Source: an uncultured Bacteroidales bacterium
GTDB taxonomy: Bacteria; Bacteroidota; Bacteroidia; Bacteroidales; Muribaculaceae
Direction of reading: 5' to 3'
NCBI GenBank assembly: GCA_902774055.1
Contig: CACYGX010000005.1
Coordinates: forward strand, 1-64,000
Length of the DNA: 64,000 nt
In this document: positions 8,576 through 18,137 of the stretch, one piece after another
Layout of the letters: every line of letters begins with the position of its first letter
How positions within the stretch are numbered: the stretch's first letter is position 1
Notes under the pieces: model-generated
The model's input: only the letters and a program-made list of their open reading frames with translations
Told to the model about the DNA's origin: nothing
Databases searched by the model: none
Made by a program: the position numbers and the translations under genes

Positions 8576-9862
8576 ATGAATCGGACTGATTTTGAAATAA
8601 TGGCCCCTGTGGGCTCTTGGGAATCGCTATATGCCGCCCATCAGGGTGGTGCCGACGCCATCTACTTCGGCATTGAGGGGCTGAACATGCGGTCTCGCTC
8701 CAGCGTGAATTTCACACTCGAGGACCTGCACACCATCGCCCAGTGGTGCCACGAGCACAGCATGAAGAGTTACTTGACGGTGAACACTATCGTCTATGAC
8801 GAGGACATGGATTACATGCGCCAAATCGTCACTGCCGCCCGCGATGCCTGCGTGAGCGCCATCATCGCCAGCGACATGGCAACCATCCTGTTTGCCCGCA
8901 GCATCGGTGTGGAGGTGCACATCTCCACCCAGGTCAACGTGAGCAATAGCGAGGCAGTGCGCTATTATGCCCAGTGGGCCGACGTCATGGTGCTCGCCCG
9001 TGAGCTCAACCTGGAACAGGTAACCAAAATCACCGATTTCATCGAACGAAATGACGTAAGAGGGCCGCACGGCGACCACGTGAGGCTCGAGATGTTCTGT
9101 CACGGCGCACTGTGCATGGCTGTGTCGGGCAAGTGCTACATGAGCCTGCACCAAGAGAACACCAGCGCCAACCGCGGTGCCTGCCGCCAGATTTGCCGCC
9201 GAGGCTACATCGTCACCGACCGCGAGAACGGCGATGAACTCGCCATCGAGAACAAGTACATCATGTCGCCCAAGGACCTGAAAACCATCCACTTCCTCAA
9301 CAAGATGGTGGATGCTGGCGTGACAGTCTTCAAGATTGAGGGCCGAGCCAGGGGACCCGAATATGTGCGCACCGTCGTGGGGTGTTATGACGAAGCGTTA
9401 CGGGCCATCTGTGACGGCAGTTACAGTGAGGAACGCATCGGCGAGTGGACCGAGCGCCTCGCCAAGGTCTTTAACCGAGGCTTCTGGGACGGTTACTATA
9501 TGGGACAGCGCCTGGGCGAATGGTCGGCCAAATATGGCTCCAGCGCGACTAGGGTCAAAGTCTATGCCGCTAAGGGCATCCGCTATTACAGCAAACTGGG
9601 GGTTGCCGAGTTCCTCATGGAGGCTGGTGAACTGCATGTGGGCGACGAAGCCTGGATTATCGGCCCCACCACGGGTGCCATCCCCCTGACCATCGAAGAG
9701 ATCCGCGTCGATCTCAAGCCCGTGGAAAAAACCGTCAAGGGCGAGCACTTCTCCATCGCTGTACCCGAGAAAATCCGCCCCAGCGACAAACTCTACCTGT
9801 GGCGTCCCGTGCCACCCAAGGACACCGCCACTACTCCACCCACAACAGCCTCATGTGAATAA
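8576..9862 (+). CDS. U32-family protein, probable RNA hydroxylation enzyme
   Basis: 428 residues. It opens with the U32 motif MAPVGSWESLYAA and carries the family signature around residues 177-196 (LEMFCHGALCMAVSGKCYMS), followed by CRQICRR and the KIEGRARGPEYV segment. U32 proteins were named peptidases, but characterised relatives (TrhP, RlhA) act with partner genes in prephenate-dependent hydroxylation of tRNA or 23S rRNA and bind an Fe-S cluster through these cysteines. Which RNA is the target here cannot be told from sequence. It follows mutS by 64 bases and ends in a strong bidirectional terminator. The last ~15 residues are a Thr/Pro-rich tail. Confidence 0.85.
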   Translation: MNRTDFEIMAPVGSWESLYAAHQGGADAIYFGIEGLNMRSRSSVNFTLEDLHTIAQWCHEHSMKSYLTVNTIVYDEDMDYMRQIVTAARDACVSAIIASDMATILFARSIGVEVHISTQVNVSNSEAVRYYAQWADVMVLARELNLEQVTKITDFIERNDVRGPHGDHVRLEMFCHGALCMAVSGKCYMSLHQENTSANRGACRQICRRGYIVTDRENGDELAIENKYIMSPKDLKTIHFLNKMVDAGVTVFKIEGRARGPEYVRTVVGCYDEALRAICDGSYSEERIGEWTERLAKVFNRGFWDGYYMGQRLGEWSAKYGSSATRVKVYAAKGIRYYSKLGVAEFLMEAGELHVGDEAWIIGPTTGAIPLTIEEIRVDLKPVEKTVKGEHFSIAVPEKIRPSDKLYLWRPVPPKDTATTPPTTASCE

Positions 9863-9903
9863 TAAAAGTGGGCTCCCAAACAGCACGGGAGCCCACTTTT
9901 ATT
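9861..9903. terminator. Bidirectional terminator
   Basis: A perfect 17-base arm (9861-9877, core GTGGGCTCCC) pairs with 9887-9903, flanked by A and T runs. It serves both the U32 gene and the converging SusD-like gene and overlaps the U32 stop codon. Confidence 0.9.
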
Positions 9904-9924
9904 AGATATTCGGTACTTCATTCA

Positions 9925-12774
9925 CTATCTCTCCCAAGTGAACACAAAGTGACCTCCACTATAATAAGTACCATCTTTTTCCAATATGAAGTTAACGTCA
10001 TAGGTGTTGCCATCTTTTGTTATGTAGCAGTATTGAGGATAATTATTCATCCAATAAGCATAGTAACCCCAATAGTTGAGCGAAGGACCATCATCAACAC
10101 TGATGCTACCATCATCGTTCAGCGTAAATACCCAGTTGGCGGTATCTCCCTGGCCTTCGGCGTAGTTACTCGGGTAAGCATAAGCCAACGGAGAATAAAT
10201 ACAATAGGTATTAGTACCTTCCATTTTCAGAACCGGGACATTGCTAGCACTGTAGCCACTTTCCTCCCAAGTGTAGTCAGTAAAAGTACATGTTCCAGCA
10301 TCTTCCCATTCAGCGGCCATTAGACCCTTGAAAGTAATTTCGGTTGAAGTGATTTGAGGCTGTCCTGGAATTGCCGTCGCAATGTCAGCATTCGAGAGTT
10401 TGAGCACACAAGAATAGGTGTCCATGGGCGAGATATTGTAACAATAAACTTCGACCTGAGTTGTGAGTTCACCATCCCTGAATAAGGCATTTCCGTCCCC
10501 AATATTAATATTGTCGGCTGTGGTTTCTAACGACAATACAGCCCGATAGTCGCCTTGTGAAACTTGACGCGTCAGAGTAACCCAAACCGAACAGTCATAG
10601 CGGTTGGTGCAGATGCCTTGGTAGGACGCGGCCCCAAAAGAGATATGCTGGCCTGCAGGATTTCCATTCTCGCACTTGACCTCGACATTGGTCGAGAGGA
10701 TTCGCCCGCTCATGGAACCATTATTGATGTCATAAGGTGAAAGGCTCAGTGTACAAGTATAGGTTCTTCCGAGTTCTAAGTAGGAACCTGTAACGGTGAC
10801 TTCGGCAGTATTCTCACCATCATGGAAAATAACTACCGTACTTGCCCTCAATACGTTGGAATTGGTCACATTAATCGGCACAGCATACTGACCGCTGGTT
10901 GTGGAACGAGTCAACGTCAATGTGTATTCAAACGAACTAGCTGCCGTATTGATATGATATTCAGCCTGAGAGAACGACACATTCTGTTCTCCAGTAGAGA
11001 TGCCGCTACCATCGGGATAATCGCCCAACGGATTCTGGTCATAGTTGATGCTCATGTTATCGCTTTCCATAAACTCAGTATATGGAATCGTCAATACCCA
11101 AGGATAGCTCTCGGGATCCTGCAGTGAACGGCTTGCTAACTGCAAGTCTGCGGGCCAGCCATCCTCTTCGGTGCGCTGGAAGCCCTGACGCAGGCGGCGG
11201 ATGGTGTAGATGCGGCCATCCTCGCCCCACAACTCGATGCGGCGTTGAATCAGGATTTCTTCAAGGAGCGAGCCGGTTTCATCGGTGGTTAAAGTGCCCA
11301 ATGCGGTACCAGTCTTGGTACAAGAGTAGTTGGGGTCACGCTTAGCCATCAACTGCGTCAGGTAATTCTTGGCCGCGGTGGGCTGATTGCTGCGGCATGC
11401 AGCCTCAGCGGCAGTGAGGTACATTTCCTCGACACGCATCCAGATGTAGTCGCCATCCCACTCGGTCCCATCAACAATGGCAAACTTCTGCTGCACATAG
11501 CCATTATTGGGGCCAATTCCAGTATCATTGGCTCTCCACCAAGCCAAGCGGGCATCGGTGCTACTCATCTTGTCATACAGCCAGAGGGATATCATCTTGG
11601 GAGCACGTGCACCATATCCCTTTGTGGTGACCATGTGAGAAAAAAACGAGGCATACATACCCACCTCTTCCGTAGGAATATCAGCACCCCACATCACGTT
11701 GCCTGCATGAGCATCATTCACACCCATGAACGCATCCACGTCCTGAATGGCCTTACCACTAGCGGTAATAGCGCTTACGGCAGCGCTGTAGGCTGTGCTC
11801 CAATCTTCCTTAACCAGAGCTATGCGCGCCTTGAGACCCAATGCCACTGCATAGCCGATGTGGTCAGGCACCAACTGCGTTGTACCATTCAGCAACGAGA
11901 CTGCCTGATTGATGTCGGCATTAATCTGATTATAGACTTGGGCCACGGTCGAACGGGGTGCGCCCGTTGAACCATTGAAGGCCACCCCAGTGAACAAGGG
12001 CACACAGGGGTCACTCTCATGGCCCTTATAGGTGCGTGCAAACGACTGGGCAAGCATGAAGTAACTATAGGCGCGGATGGCATAGGCCTGACCCTTGATA
12101 TAGTTTAACTCACTTGACGTTCCTGTCATCGATTGTGAGGCCTCAAGGATGTAGTTGGCATTGGCAATCCATGTGTAATAGGCGGTCCACAGGTCATAGC
12201 TACGCCAACTGGATGAAGTGTAACGATTCTTTAAGTTATAGGTAGCATCAAACCAGAACCAACCTGAACCCTGAGCTCCCATAATCATGTCATCGCCCAT
12301 GACCTCGGCCATCAGGTTATAGGCGCTGATGCCGAAACATTGATGCCAGTTTCCCGTGGTGGACCAGCCAGCAGTGCGCATCGAGCGGTAGATTTCGTTC
12401 AGGTCATTCAAGGCTTTGTCATAACTATAGTTTGTTGAGCCGTCCAATAGCATATCGATGAGAACACTCACATCGGCAATGGTGACCTCACCATCTTGAT
12501 TGGCGTCGGCGCCCGAAAAATACCCAGTTGTGCCTTCTAACAACATATCAATCAGCACACTCACGTCGGCGATGGACACTTGTGCATCGCAGTTCGCGTC
12601 ACCAGGCTGCGGAGCCATCGGCACCATAGTTCTGGCCTTGAGTTTCACCTCTTGGGCCCCATCCTCAGTAAACTTTGCTGGAGAACTGACACGCTGGCCC
12701 AATGCAGTCGTCGACGTGCAGAACACAACAATCAACAAGAGGATTGATTTGAGTAAGTAATTACGTGTTTTCAT
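9925..12774 (-). CDS. SusD/RagB-like surface protein with N-terminal dockerin pair
   Basis: 949 residues from the ATG at 12774; the frame extends ten codons further, but this Met starts the signal peptide. Order of parts: signal peptide (1-26); two dockerin-like calcium loops at ~58-111 (IADVSVLIDMLL in both); a SusD/RagB-like helical domain at ~116-580, with typical segments YIKGQAYAIRAYSYFML and RRIELWGEDGRIYTIRRL; two tandem beta-sandwich repeats of ~95 residues (~580-790, each opening VSF/ISF and containing YTLTLTR or VWVTLTR); and a C-terminal beta domain with DGSISVDDG. SusD proteins normally are lipoproteins paired with a SusC transporter. Here no SusC is nearby and the lipobox is not canonical. 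The module order is unusual. Probably outer-membrane or extracellular. Confidence 0.8.
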   Translation of the reverse strand: MKTRNYLLKSILLLIVVFCTSTTALGQRVSSPAKFTEDGAQEVKLKARTMVPMAPQPGDANCDAQVSIADVSVLIDMLLEGTTGYFSGADANQDGEVTIADVSVLIDMLLDGSTNYSYDKALNDLNEIYRSMRTAGWSTTGNWHQCFGISAYNLMAEVMGDDMIMGAQGSGWFWFDATYNLKNRYTSSSWRSYDLWTAYYTWIANANYILEASQSMTGTSSELNYIKGQAYAIRAYSYFMLAQSFARTYKGHESDPCVPLFTGVAFNGSTGAPRSTVAQVYNQINADINQAVSLLNGTTQLVPDHIGYAVALGLKARIALVKEDWSTAYSAAVSAITASGKAIQDVDAFMGVNDAHAGNVMWGADIPTEEVGMYASFFSHMVTTKGYGARAPKMISLWLYDKMSSTDARLAWWRANDTGIGPNNGYVQQKFAIVDGTEWDGDYIWMRVEEMYLTAAEAACRSNQPTAAKNYLTQLMAKRDPNYSCTKTGTALGTLTTDETGSLLEEILIQRRIELWGEDGRIYTIRRLRQGFQRTEEDGWPADLQLASRSLQDPESYPWVLTIPYTEFMESDNMSINYDQNPLGDYPDGSGISTGEQNVSFSQAEYHINTAASSFEYTLTLTRSTTSGQYAVPINVTNSNVLRASTVVIFHDGENTAEVTVTGSYLELGRTYTCTLSLSPYDINNGSMSGRILSTNVEVKCENGNPAGQHISFGAASYQGICTNRYDCSVWVTLTRQVSQGDYRAVLSLETTADNINIGDGNALFRDGELTTQVEVYCYNISPMDTYSCVLKLSNADIATAIPGQPQITSTEITFKGLMAAEWEDAGTCTFTDYTWEESGYSASNVPVLKMEGTNTYCIYSPLAYAYPSNYAEGQGDTANWVFTLNDDGSISVDDGPSLNYWGYYAYWMNNYPQYCYITKDGNTYDVNFILEKDGTYYSGGHFVFTWER

Positions 12775-13138
12775 ATCATCAATTATGGCCAATGCAGTCC
12801 TCAATGGCGACTAATGAATATACAAGGGAAACGTGAACTGATTTGCCCCTCTGCCATTCAGGCACCTGAAACGGGCAAACGCTTCCGCAACATTGATTAC
12901 AACAGTTTATTTATTGGCAAAGATATAGTTATCGTCCTGGCCCCTGCGGGGCTAATGCGAATTATGCGAATTTATCAAATAATTGCTTTCTCGTGAAATT
13001 GGCTCTTTAGCTAAATTCGCATTAAAAAACTTTCAGGATCAACTTCCATATCCTGCCCTTAATTATTGGCAAAGATAATAGGGTTAACTGACAATTCCAA
13101 ATATTTATCCCGTTTTTGCTAGCAGATTCCTAAAAATA
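12775..13138. other. Long leader region of the SusD-like gene
   Basis: No gene is supported here. On the minus strand it holds two -7-like elements sharing the words TTATTGGCAAAGATA on the plus strand (12918-12925 and 13070-13077). Between them lie a GGCCCC/GGGGC palindrome near 12940 and a TAATGCGAATT (12955-12965) versus AATTCGCATTA (13013-13023) inverted repeat. This suggests a structured leader of up to ~290 bases. Confidence 0.5.
13070..13101 (-). promoter_or_regulatory. -33/-7 promoter for the SusD-like gene
   Basis: Minus-strand TTTG (complement of 13098-13101) and TATCTTTG (13070-13077) are 20 bases apart. A second TATCTTTG at 12918-12925 is closer to the gene and could be an alternative start. 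Confidence 0.55.
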
Positions 13139-13168
13139 CGGCTCCAAAACCTAAATGTCTTGGAGCCG
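13130..13168 (-). terminator. Terminator of glgB
   Basis: CGGCTCCAA (13139-13147) pairs with TTGGAGCCG (13160-13168); on the minus strand the stem is followed by TATTTTTAGG. It begins ten bases beyond the glgB stop. Confidence 0.8.
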
Positions 13169-13177
13169 TCGTAATGG

Positions 13178-15241
13178 TTATTTTTTCTTTGCTGTCGGTT
13201 TTCGGGCTGTAGCCTTTCGTCGTGGAGCCTTCAGGCGCAACACCTGGGCGCTGCGGGCAGGCAGGTAGAGTTTGAGCCATCCCAAATGGGCATCGGCATA
13301 CAGGCCGTCATACTCGGTGAAATGCTTCACATCGCCATCAATGTTCCCATAGCCTCCATAGCGGGCATTGTCACTGTCAAAGACGCCCTCGTACTCGCCC
13401 TCGGGCGCCAGCATGGGATAATCCACGTGGGACTCGGTGGGGCTGAAGTTATAGACAAACACGAGATTGCCGCGCATATAGGCCAGCACCTGGTCATCAT
13501 CCTTGTCCCAAAGTTTGCGCACAGGCAGTTGCTGGAAGTTCTTCACGCCACCGATGAGGTGAATCATATCGTTGTCCCAGTTGTTGAGGAACTGGTATTT
13601 CAAGTCCTCACGGTCCACGAGGTCCCACTGGCGGCGAGCATACTTGTAACTCCAGCCGTTACCCTCGCGGGGGAAGTCAATCCACTCGGGATGTCCCCAC
13701 TCGTTGCCCATGAAGTTGAGGTAAGCGCCATTGATGAGCGAAGCGGTCACCAGACGAATCATCTTGTGCAGCGCCATGCCACGGTCAACGGTTCCGTCGT
13801 GGTCATCGGTCATCATGTGCCAGTACATCTCCTTGTCGATGAGGCGGAAGATGATGGTCTTGTCGCCCACGAGGGCTTGGTCGTGACTCTCGGCGTAGGA
13901 AACGGTCTTCTCGTCGGCACGGCGGTTAGTCAGTTCCCAAAAGATCGAGGTGGGTTTCCACTCCTCGTCCTTGCGTTCCTTGATGGTCTTGATCCAGTAG
14001 TCGGGGATACCCATCGCCATACGGTAGTCAAAGCCGATACCACCATCCTTGAATGTGCGTGCCAAGCCTGGCATACCGCTCATCTCCTCGGCAATAGTGA
14101 TGGCATGCGGATTGATGGTGTGGATCAACTCATTGGCAAGTGTGAGGTAGGTGATAGCATTGGTGTCCTCGCCTCCGTTATAATAGTCGTCATAACTGCC
14201 AAAGGCCTGTCCCAAACCATGACTGTAGTAGAGCATTGAGGTCACGCCATCGAAACGGAAGCCGTCAAACTTATATTCCTCCAGCCAGAACTTGCAGTTG
14301 GACAACAGGAAGTTGAGCACGGCGTTCTTGCCATAATCAAAGCACAAGGAGTCCCAAGCCGGGTGCTCGCGCTTGCCGTCGCCATAGAAGTAGAGGTCGC
14401 CCGTTCCGTCAAAGCAGCCTAAGCCCTCAACCTCGTTTTTCACCGCATGGGAGTGGACAATATCCATGATGACGGCCACACCCTGGGCGTGAGCGTCGTC
14501 GATGAGGTGCTTCAGTTCCTCGGGGGTGCCGAATCGTGACGAGGCGGCATAGAAACTCGACACATGGTAGCCGAATGAGCCGTAATAAGGATGTTCCTGA
14601 ATGGCCATGATCTGGATGGCGTTGTAACCGTCGGCGACGATGCGCGGCAGCACGTTCACACGGAATTCCTCGTAAGTGCCGACGCCCTCGCGGTTCTGGG
14701 CCATGCCAATGTGGCACTCATAGATCAACAACGGCTTGGTGTTGGGCACAAAGTCCTTGACCTTGAACTCATAGGGCTGCTCAGGTGACCACACTTGGGC
14801 CGAGAAGATGTAGGTCTTCTCGTCTTGAACCACACGCGTGGCATAGGCTGGGATGCGTTCTCCCTCCCCACCCTGCCAGTGGACGCGAAGTTTGTACAAG
14901 TCACCATGACGCATGGCACGCTTGGGCAGTTTAATCTCCCAGTTGCCATTTTCCAGACGTTTCATCTTATAGGGGGCACATTCACGCCAATCGTTGAACT
15001 GCCCGATGAGATAAATGTCGGTAGCATTGGGGGCCCATTCACGGAACACCCAACCGCCATCCTCTGTACGGTGCAGACCATAGTAGTTATAAGCGTTAGC
15101 AAACTCCACAAGCTTGCCGGTTCCGCCTGTAAGTTCGGCTATCTTGTTCACAGCATCCTGATGGCGCCCGTTGATAGCCTCACTGTAGGGTTCCAGCCAA
15201 GGGTCATCGTTGATAATCGCAAGATTCTTTTTCTTTCTCAT
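13178..15241 (-). CDS. glgB: 1,4-alpha-glucan (glycogen) branching enzyme
   Basis: 687 residues. It makes alpha-1,6 branches in glycogen. An N-terminal CBM48-like domain (~55-155) precedes a GH13 barrel. Visible catalytic motifs: DIVHSH (260-265), the nucleophile Asp331 in GFRFDG, the acid/base Glu385 in AEEMSGMP, and SHDQ with Asp454. Length and motif wording resemble the eukaryotic-type (GH13_8) branching enzymes common in Bacteroidetes rather than E. coli GlgB. A basic tail (RRKATARKPTAKKK) follows the last beta domain and is not part of the family core. The gene is monocistronic by spacing, with its own -7 element and terminator; no other glycogen gene is in the window. Confidence 0.95.
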   Translation of the reverse strand: MRKKKNLAIINDDPWLEPYSEAINGRHQDAVNKIAELTGGTGKLVEFANAYNYYGLHRTEDGGWVFREWAPNATDIYLIGQFNDWRECAPYKMKRLENGNWEIKLPKRAMRHGDLYKLRVHWQGGEGERIPAYATRVVQDEKTYIFSAQVWSPEQPYEFKVKDFVPNTKPLLIYECHIGMAQNREGVGTYEEFRVNVLPRIVADGYNAIQIMAIQEHPYYGSFGYHVSSFYAASSRFGTPEELKHLIDDAHAQGVAVIMDIVHSHAVKNEVEGLGCFDGTGDLYFYGDGKREHPAWDSLCFDYGKNAVLNFLLSNCKFWLEEYKFDGFRFDGVTSMLYYSHGLGQAFGSYDDYYNGGEDTNAITYLTLANELIHTINPHAITIAEEMSGMPGLARTFKDGGIGFDYRMAMGIPDYWIKTIKERKDEEWKPTSIFWELTNRRADEKTVSYAESHDQALVGDKTIIFRLIDKEMYWHMMTDDHDGTVDRGMALHKMIRLVTASLINGAYLNFMGNEWGHPEWIDFPREGNGWSYKYARRQWDLVDREDLKYQFLNNWDNDMIHLIGGVKNFQQLPVRKLWDKDDDQVLAYMRGNLVFVYNFSPTESHVDYPMLAPEGEYEGVFDSDNARYGGYGNIDGDVKHFTEYDGLYADAHLGWLKLYLPARSAQVLRLKAPRRKATARKPTAKKK

Positions 15242-15270
15242 AATCGGTCAGTTCTTTTTGGTGAGCTATG

Positions 15271-15278
15271 CAAAGGTA
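15271..15278 (-). promoter_or_regulatory. -7 promoter element for glgB
   Basis: Minus-strand TACCTTTG, 29 bases before the glgB ATG at 15241. Confidence 0.55.
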
Positions 15279-15405
15279 CTATTTAACTGGTAATTTTCCC
15301 ATCATTTTGGCTTAGTTTTTGCAATAGACTGCTGAAATCGATTGCAATTCCATAGTTATTTGAAGAAAAATGTGATTAAAAATGATGGGATATTGAAAAA
15401 AACAT

Positions 15406-15413
15406 TAAATTTG
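15406..15413 (+). promoter_or_regulatory. -7 promoter element for the metallopeptidase gene
   Basis: TAAATTTG fits TAnnTTTG and lies 48 bases before the ATG at 15462. No clear -33 was found. Confidence 0.4.
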
Positions 15414-15461
15414 CCATTTAAAATAGCGAAGACAATTTTAACATTAAAATAACTTATCATT

Positions 15462-16337
15462 ATGAAATTAGACGGAAGACGCGAGAGCGAAAATGTTGAG
15501 GATCGCCGTGGTATGGGCACAGGCACCAAAGTGGGTCTGGGCGGCATTGGCGGACTGATCATCGCAGGATTGATTACCTTGCTGATGGGTGGTAGCATCG
15601 GCGACGTGTTACAACAGGCTGGTAACATCGGGCTCCAGAACGAGACCATCCAGCGAGGTGAATTCAGCCAGGAGGAACAGGAACTGGCCACATTTGCTAA
15701 ACAGGTAATTGCCAGTACCGAGGACATCTGGTCCGAGATTTTCAGGCAGTATGGTATCGGAGAATATCCTGCCCCCACCTTAGTACTCTACACGGGCAGC
15801 ACAAGCACTGCCTGCGGACAGGGCAATGCAGCCGTTGGCCCCTTCTATTGCTCTGGTGACCAGAATGTTTATCTTGACCTGTCATTCTTCGAGACCATGG
15901 ACCGCCAGTTGGGTGTGAAGGGCGATAATTCGAGCCTTGCTAAGGCCTATGTCATCGCCCATGAGGTGGGACACCACATCGAGTACCTGATGGGCACTCT
16001 GGACAAGGCTCACCAACGCATGCAGGCCACTAATCAGACCAATGCCAACAAGTATAGTGTGCGCCTGGAGTTGATGGCCGACTTCTATGCCGGCGTATGG
16101 GCCCACTATGAGAACAAGTTCTTCAACTCCATCAGCGATCAGGACCTCATGGAGGCTATCGACTGCGCTCAGAAGATCGGCGACGACTACCTGCAGAAGC
16201 GCTCACAGGGCTATGCTCAGCCCGAAAGCTTCACCCACGGCACCAGTGCACAGCGCATGAAGTGGTTCAAGCGTGGTTACCAGACTGGTGACGTGCGTCA
16301 AGCCACTACCTTCCAGGAGAGCGACGCTACCCTGTAA
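15462..16337 (+). CDS. Putative neutral zinc metallopeptidase (YpfJ family)
   Basis: 291 residues. A basic, charged N-terminus is followed by one membrane span (~25-42, Gly-rich). The remainder is the YpfJ/zinc-metallopeptidase domain with the zinc motif HEVGHH at 167-172 and a downstream LELMADFYAGVWAH segment that likely supplies the third ligand. TACG and FYCSGDQNVYLD motifs before the active site are typical of this family. Probably anchored in the inner membrane with the catalytic part outside. Physiological substrate unknown. A stable hairpin (16385-16410) follows. Confidence 0.9.
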   Translation: MKLDGRRESENVEDRRGMGTGTKVGLGGIGGLIIAGLITLLMGGSIGDVLQQAGNIGLQNETIQRGEFSQEEQELATFAKQVIASTEDIWSEIFRQYGIGEYPAPTLVLYTGSTSTACGQGNAAVGPFYCSGDQNVYLDLSFFETMDRQLGVKGDNSSLAKAYVIAHEVGHHIEYLMGTLDKAHQRMQATNQTNANKYSVRLELMADFYAGVWAHYENKFFNSISDQDLMEAIDCAQKIGDDYLQKRSQGYAQPESFTHGTSAQRMKWFKRGYQTGDVRQATTFQESDATL

Positions 16338-16384
16338 TCCGCAATATCTCTTGAATAGAGATTATTGAGATATGACAAGATAGG

Positions 16385-16410
16385 TGTGCGTCCCTGTTGA
16401 GGGACGCACA
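16385..16410 (+). terminator. Hairpin after the metallopeptidase gene
   Basis: TGTGCGTCCCT and AGGGACGCACA form a perfect 11-bp stem with a GTTG loop. The following bases (ATATCTTTA) are only weakly U-rich, so termination may be partial. Confidence 0.6.
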
Positions 16411-16479
16411 ATATCTTTATACACCACATTATTGAACCAAGATCCGCTTTTTCATATAGTACCATTTCAGGAAACCATC

Positions 16480-18111
16480 ATGTTGAAGACCATTTACAAG
16501 AGAATTGCAGATATACTGACAAGGCCTTTCAGGAAACATTTTTTGTTCCTGATGGCGTTCTTTATCCTGGCTACAGGTCCTTTCTTCTTGTGGCAATTTT
16601 TCTACCAGCACTTGCTGGTTAACGGGATCCTGCTAACGGTTCACTGCTTCATCATTTCTTATGTAGTAACCCTGCTTATCGGCTTAATCAAACCCGATGT
16701 CCTTCGCAAAGTAGCACAGGGAATCCTGCTGGCCATTGCGGCTATCAGTTTTGCGATAAACTTTTATTGCATTTTTGAAATGGGCTATCTGCTGGATGCC
16801 GACCTTGCCCGGCTGATGCTTGGAACAGACCTTAATGAGACCCGTGAATTTGCTTCGGCCATGATTCCGAAATGGATGATTCCCGCCTTGTTGGGCATCT
16901 ATCTTGTCTTTATTGCTATTTGGGCCTATTCAAGAAAGCACCAAGTCAACTTGGGAAAGAAAACCTCACGACTGGCAATGGTAGGGCTATTGCTCTGTGT
17001 TCTGGTCAACGCACGAGCATGGAAGGTTTGGGAAGAAGGCCCCATCCACAGGATCTACGAGATGACTCAATATGAGGTAACTGATGATCTATCCTCCTAT
17101 TTCACCCACCCCAAAATCACCTTCAATGACGATAGCCAACAATTACCTGCCGATGTTGTCCTGATCATTGGAGAATCGTTCTCACGCAGCCACAGTTCCA
17201 TGTATGGCTATGACAAAGAAACGAACCCATGCCTGAGTAACTATCGTGATAATTCGCTGCTTTTCACGTTTGACAGCATTGATTCACCCGCTCCCACCAC
17301 TGCCGAGTCAATCCGGTTAATGCTCAGCACCTACAGCCAAGCCGATGAAGAGCACCAAAATGGCAAGAAATGGTTTGAATACACGACCATCATCGAGTTG
17401 ATGCAGGATTGCGGATATGACACTTACTGGTTTGGCAATCAGGCCCGCGGCTCCAAAAAGAATGGTGCAACGCGAGTCTTTGCCGAGGCCTGCCAGCGAC
17501 AAAAGTTCCTTCAACACGAGGGTGCAGACCGCTTTAACGTCACGACCGACATGGTGCTGGTGGACTCATCTTATCAGTATGCCCGTGAGGCCAAGCCCAA
17601 TGAGCGACATTTCATCATTTATCACATGATGGGTTCACACTTTGACTACGCCATGCGGTACCCCAAGGAATTTGCCCGTTTTACTGAGCAAGACTATGCT
17701 TCACAGCCTCAAGATCATCGCGCGACACTCGCCGCCTATGACAACTCAATTCTATATAATGATTATGTTGTCGCTCAAATCATTAACCTGTTTAAAGACC
17801 GTGACGCAGTGGTTATATATCTCCCTGATCACGGGCAGGTGATTTACCGTGATCCTAAATCTCCAGACTATTTCTCCCACGGGAAAAAGAAAAATGCATT
17901 GAGTTATGCCCTCGGCGTTGAGATTCCGTTATTTATCTACACATCTCCGCTCTATCAAGAACGGCACCCTGATATTATGCAACGAATAAGCGAACGCCAA
18001 GGCAAACTTGAACGCTGGAATAGTGACGACCTGCCCTACCTTCTCCTAGACCTTATTGGCGTCAAAGACGTGGGTGGCGAAACCATCCGCACCAAATCGA
18101 TGCTGAATTAA
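16480..18111 (+). CDS. Phosphoethanolamine transferase-like sulfatase-fold enzyme
   Basis: 543 residues from the ATG at 16480; the upstream in-frame extension runs through the preceding hairpin region and lacks signal-like character. About five membrane spans occupy residues ~18-185, then a periplasmic alkaline-phosphatase/sulfatase fold. Motifs: GESFSRSHSSMYGY from residue 231 (the nucleophile region), the AP-TTAESIRLMLST segment, SYQYAREAKPNERHFIIYHMMGSH, and the metal-binding YLPDHGQ. This is the layout of the EptA/CptA group, which moves phosphoethanolamine from lipid onto lipid A or core sugars. The residue at the usual Thr nucleophile position appears to be Ser or Phe; this needs structural alignment. 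The acceptor is unknown. Confidence 0.85.
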   Translation: MLKTIYKRIADILTRPFRKHFLFLMAFFILATGPFFLWQFFYQHLLVNGILLTVHCFIISYVVTLLIGLIKPDVLRKVAQGILLAIAAISFAINFYCIFEMGYLLDADLARLMLGTDLNETREFASAMIPKWMIPALLGIYLVFIAIWAYSRKHQVNLGKKTSRLAMVGLLLCVLVNARAWKVWEEGPIHRIYEMTQYEVTDDLSSYFTHPKITFNDDSQQLPADVVLIIGESFSRSHSSMYGYDKETNPCLSNYRDNSLLFTFDSIDSPAPTTAESIRLMLSTYSQADEEHQNGKKWFEYTTIIELMQDCGYDTYWFGNQARGSKKNGATRVFAEACQRQKFLQHEGADRFNVTTDMVLVDSSYQYAREAKPNERHFIIYHMMGSHFDYAMRYPKEFARFTEQDYASQPQDHRATLAAYDNSILYNDYVVAQIINLFKDRDAVVIYLPDHGQVIYRDPKSPDYFSHGKKKNALSYALGVEIPLFIYTSPLYQERHPDIMQRISERQGKLERWNSDDLPYLLLDLIGVKDVGGETIRTKSMLN

Positions 18112-18137
18112 CACTCCCACCACTTGCAGGCCACACC

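Noticed and set aside
12814-12996. 60-codon frame upstream of the SusD-like gene
   Set aside because: It runs through palindromes and promoter elements of the minus-strand gene and shows no signal peptide or domain.
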